A stretch of 6,257 bases of DNA, from assembly GCA_002298155.1 (NCBI GenBank), contig DBME01000414.1, positions 1 to 6,257 on the forward strand. The letters are read 5' to 3'. The position numbers and the translations under genes were made by a program. This document shows, piece after piece, positions 6,079 through 6,257 of this stretch; within the stretch, counting starts at the first letter, position 1; each line of letters begins with the position of its first letter. The DNA is from Holophagaceae bacterium UBA706 (GTDB lineage Bacteria; Acidobacteriota; Holophagae; Holophagales; Holophagaceae). The notes below the pieces were generated by a model, which did no database searches, was not told where the DNA came from, and saw only the letters and a list, made by a program, of their open reading frames with translations.

Positions 6079-6257
6079 ATGAGAATGCCTGATGAATCAA
6101 GGGTTTTGTCCATCGAAACCGGGGTCCAGCTGCACGCCGAAGGCTCCTGCCTGATCCGGGTGGGGAATACCCATGTCCTCTGCTCCGCCAGCCTCGAAGA
6201 CCGCGTGCCCGACTGGATGCGGGGCAAGGGACGCGGCTGGGTGACGTGCGAATACGA
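6079..6257 (+). CDS. rph: Ribonuclease PH, N-terminal part (cut by window edge)
   Basis: The first 59 codons of a gene that continues past the window; the family is usually about 240-260 residues. Ribonuclease PH is a phosphorolytic 3'-5' exoribonuclease that trims tRNA precursor 3' ends and works as a hexamer. Recognisable features are [20 protein letters not shown] at 19-38, corresponding to the family's EGS..I..GNT.V.C.AS pattern, then [20 protein letters not shown] at 40-59. The phosphate- and RNA-binding residues further along are outside the window. The ATG at 6079 was chosen over the in-frame ATG at 6085 because the DESRVLSI segment that aligns with the family's DELRPVSI follows both and 6079 is nearer a G-rich Shine-Dalgarno-like GGGGG (6065-6069). 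No in-frame start exists upstream before a TGA at 6049. The N-terminus is therefore about 4 residues shorter than usual and lacks the typical DGR element. It starts 4 bases after the rpiB stop. Confidence 0.92.
   Translation, partial: MRMPDESRVLSIETGVQLHAEGSCLIRVGNTHVLCSASLEDRVPDWMRGKGRGWVTCEY

Overview
The window comes from a GC-rich bacterium and is almost entirely coding. Codons in the leftward genes end nearly always in G or C, and Shine-Dalgarno-like sites precede most genes. The lineage cannot be fixed from the sequence alone. A GC-rich soil or sediment group such as Acidobacteriota (Holophagae) is only a guess. There are no RNA genes, mobile elements, CRISPR arrays or gene-free stretches over 300 bases.

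Layout: four genes run leftward (minus strand) as one tightly packed probable operon. In transcription order they are a 1075-residue SNF2-family helicase (2389-5616), a SWIM zinc-finger protein (1415-2392, GTG start, 4-base overlap with the helicase stop), a RidA enamine/imine deaminase (1009-1395, after a 19-base gap), and a short PLP-dependent cystathionine beta-synthase/cysteine synthase-like enzyme (36-1016, 8-base overlap with ridA). Rightward from a 29-base divergent gap come ribose-5-phosphate isomerase B (5646-6074) and, 4 bases later, the 5' part of ribonuclease PH (6079 to the window edge).

How the genes may work together: SNF2 helicase plus a SWIM protein is a recurring bacterial gene pair (as in ywqA/ywqB of Bacillus subtilis), and it probably acts as one DNA- or nucleoprotein-directed machine of unknown purpose. 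Here the SWIM protein also carries an AT-hook-like motif. RidA and the PLP enzyme make chemical sense together: PLP beta-replacement enzymes form 2-aminoacrylate, and RidA hydrolyses that compound when it escapes. Why the two pairs share an operon is not evident. rpiB and rph are housekeeping genes.

The most notable points are the helicase/SWIM/AT-hook pair, the ridA-PLP enzyme coupling, the variant active-site signatures of the PLP enzyme, and the very compact divergent start region. No clearly new system is demonstrated.
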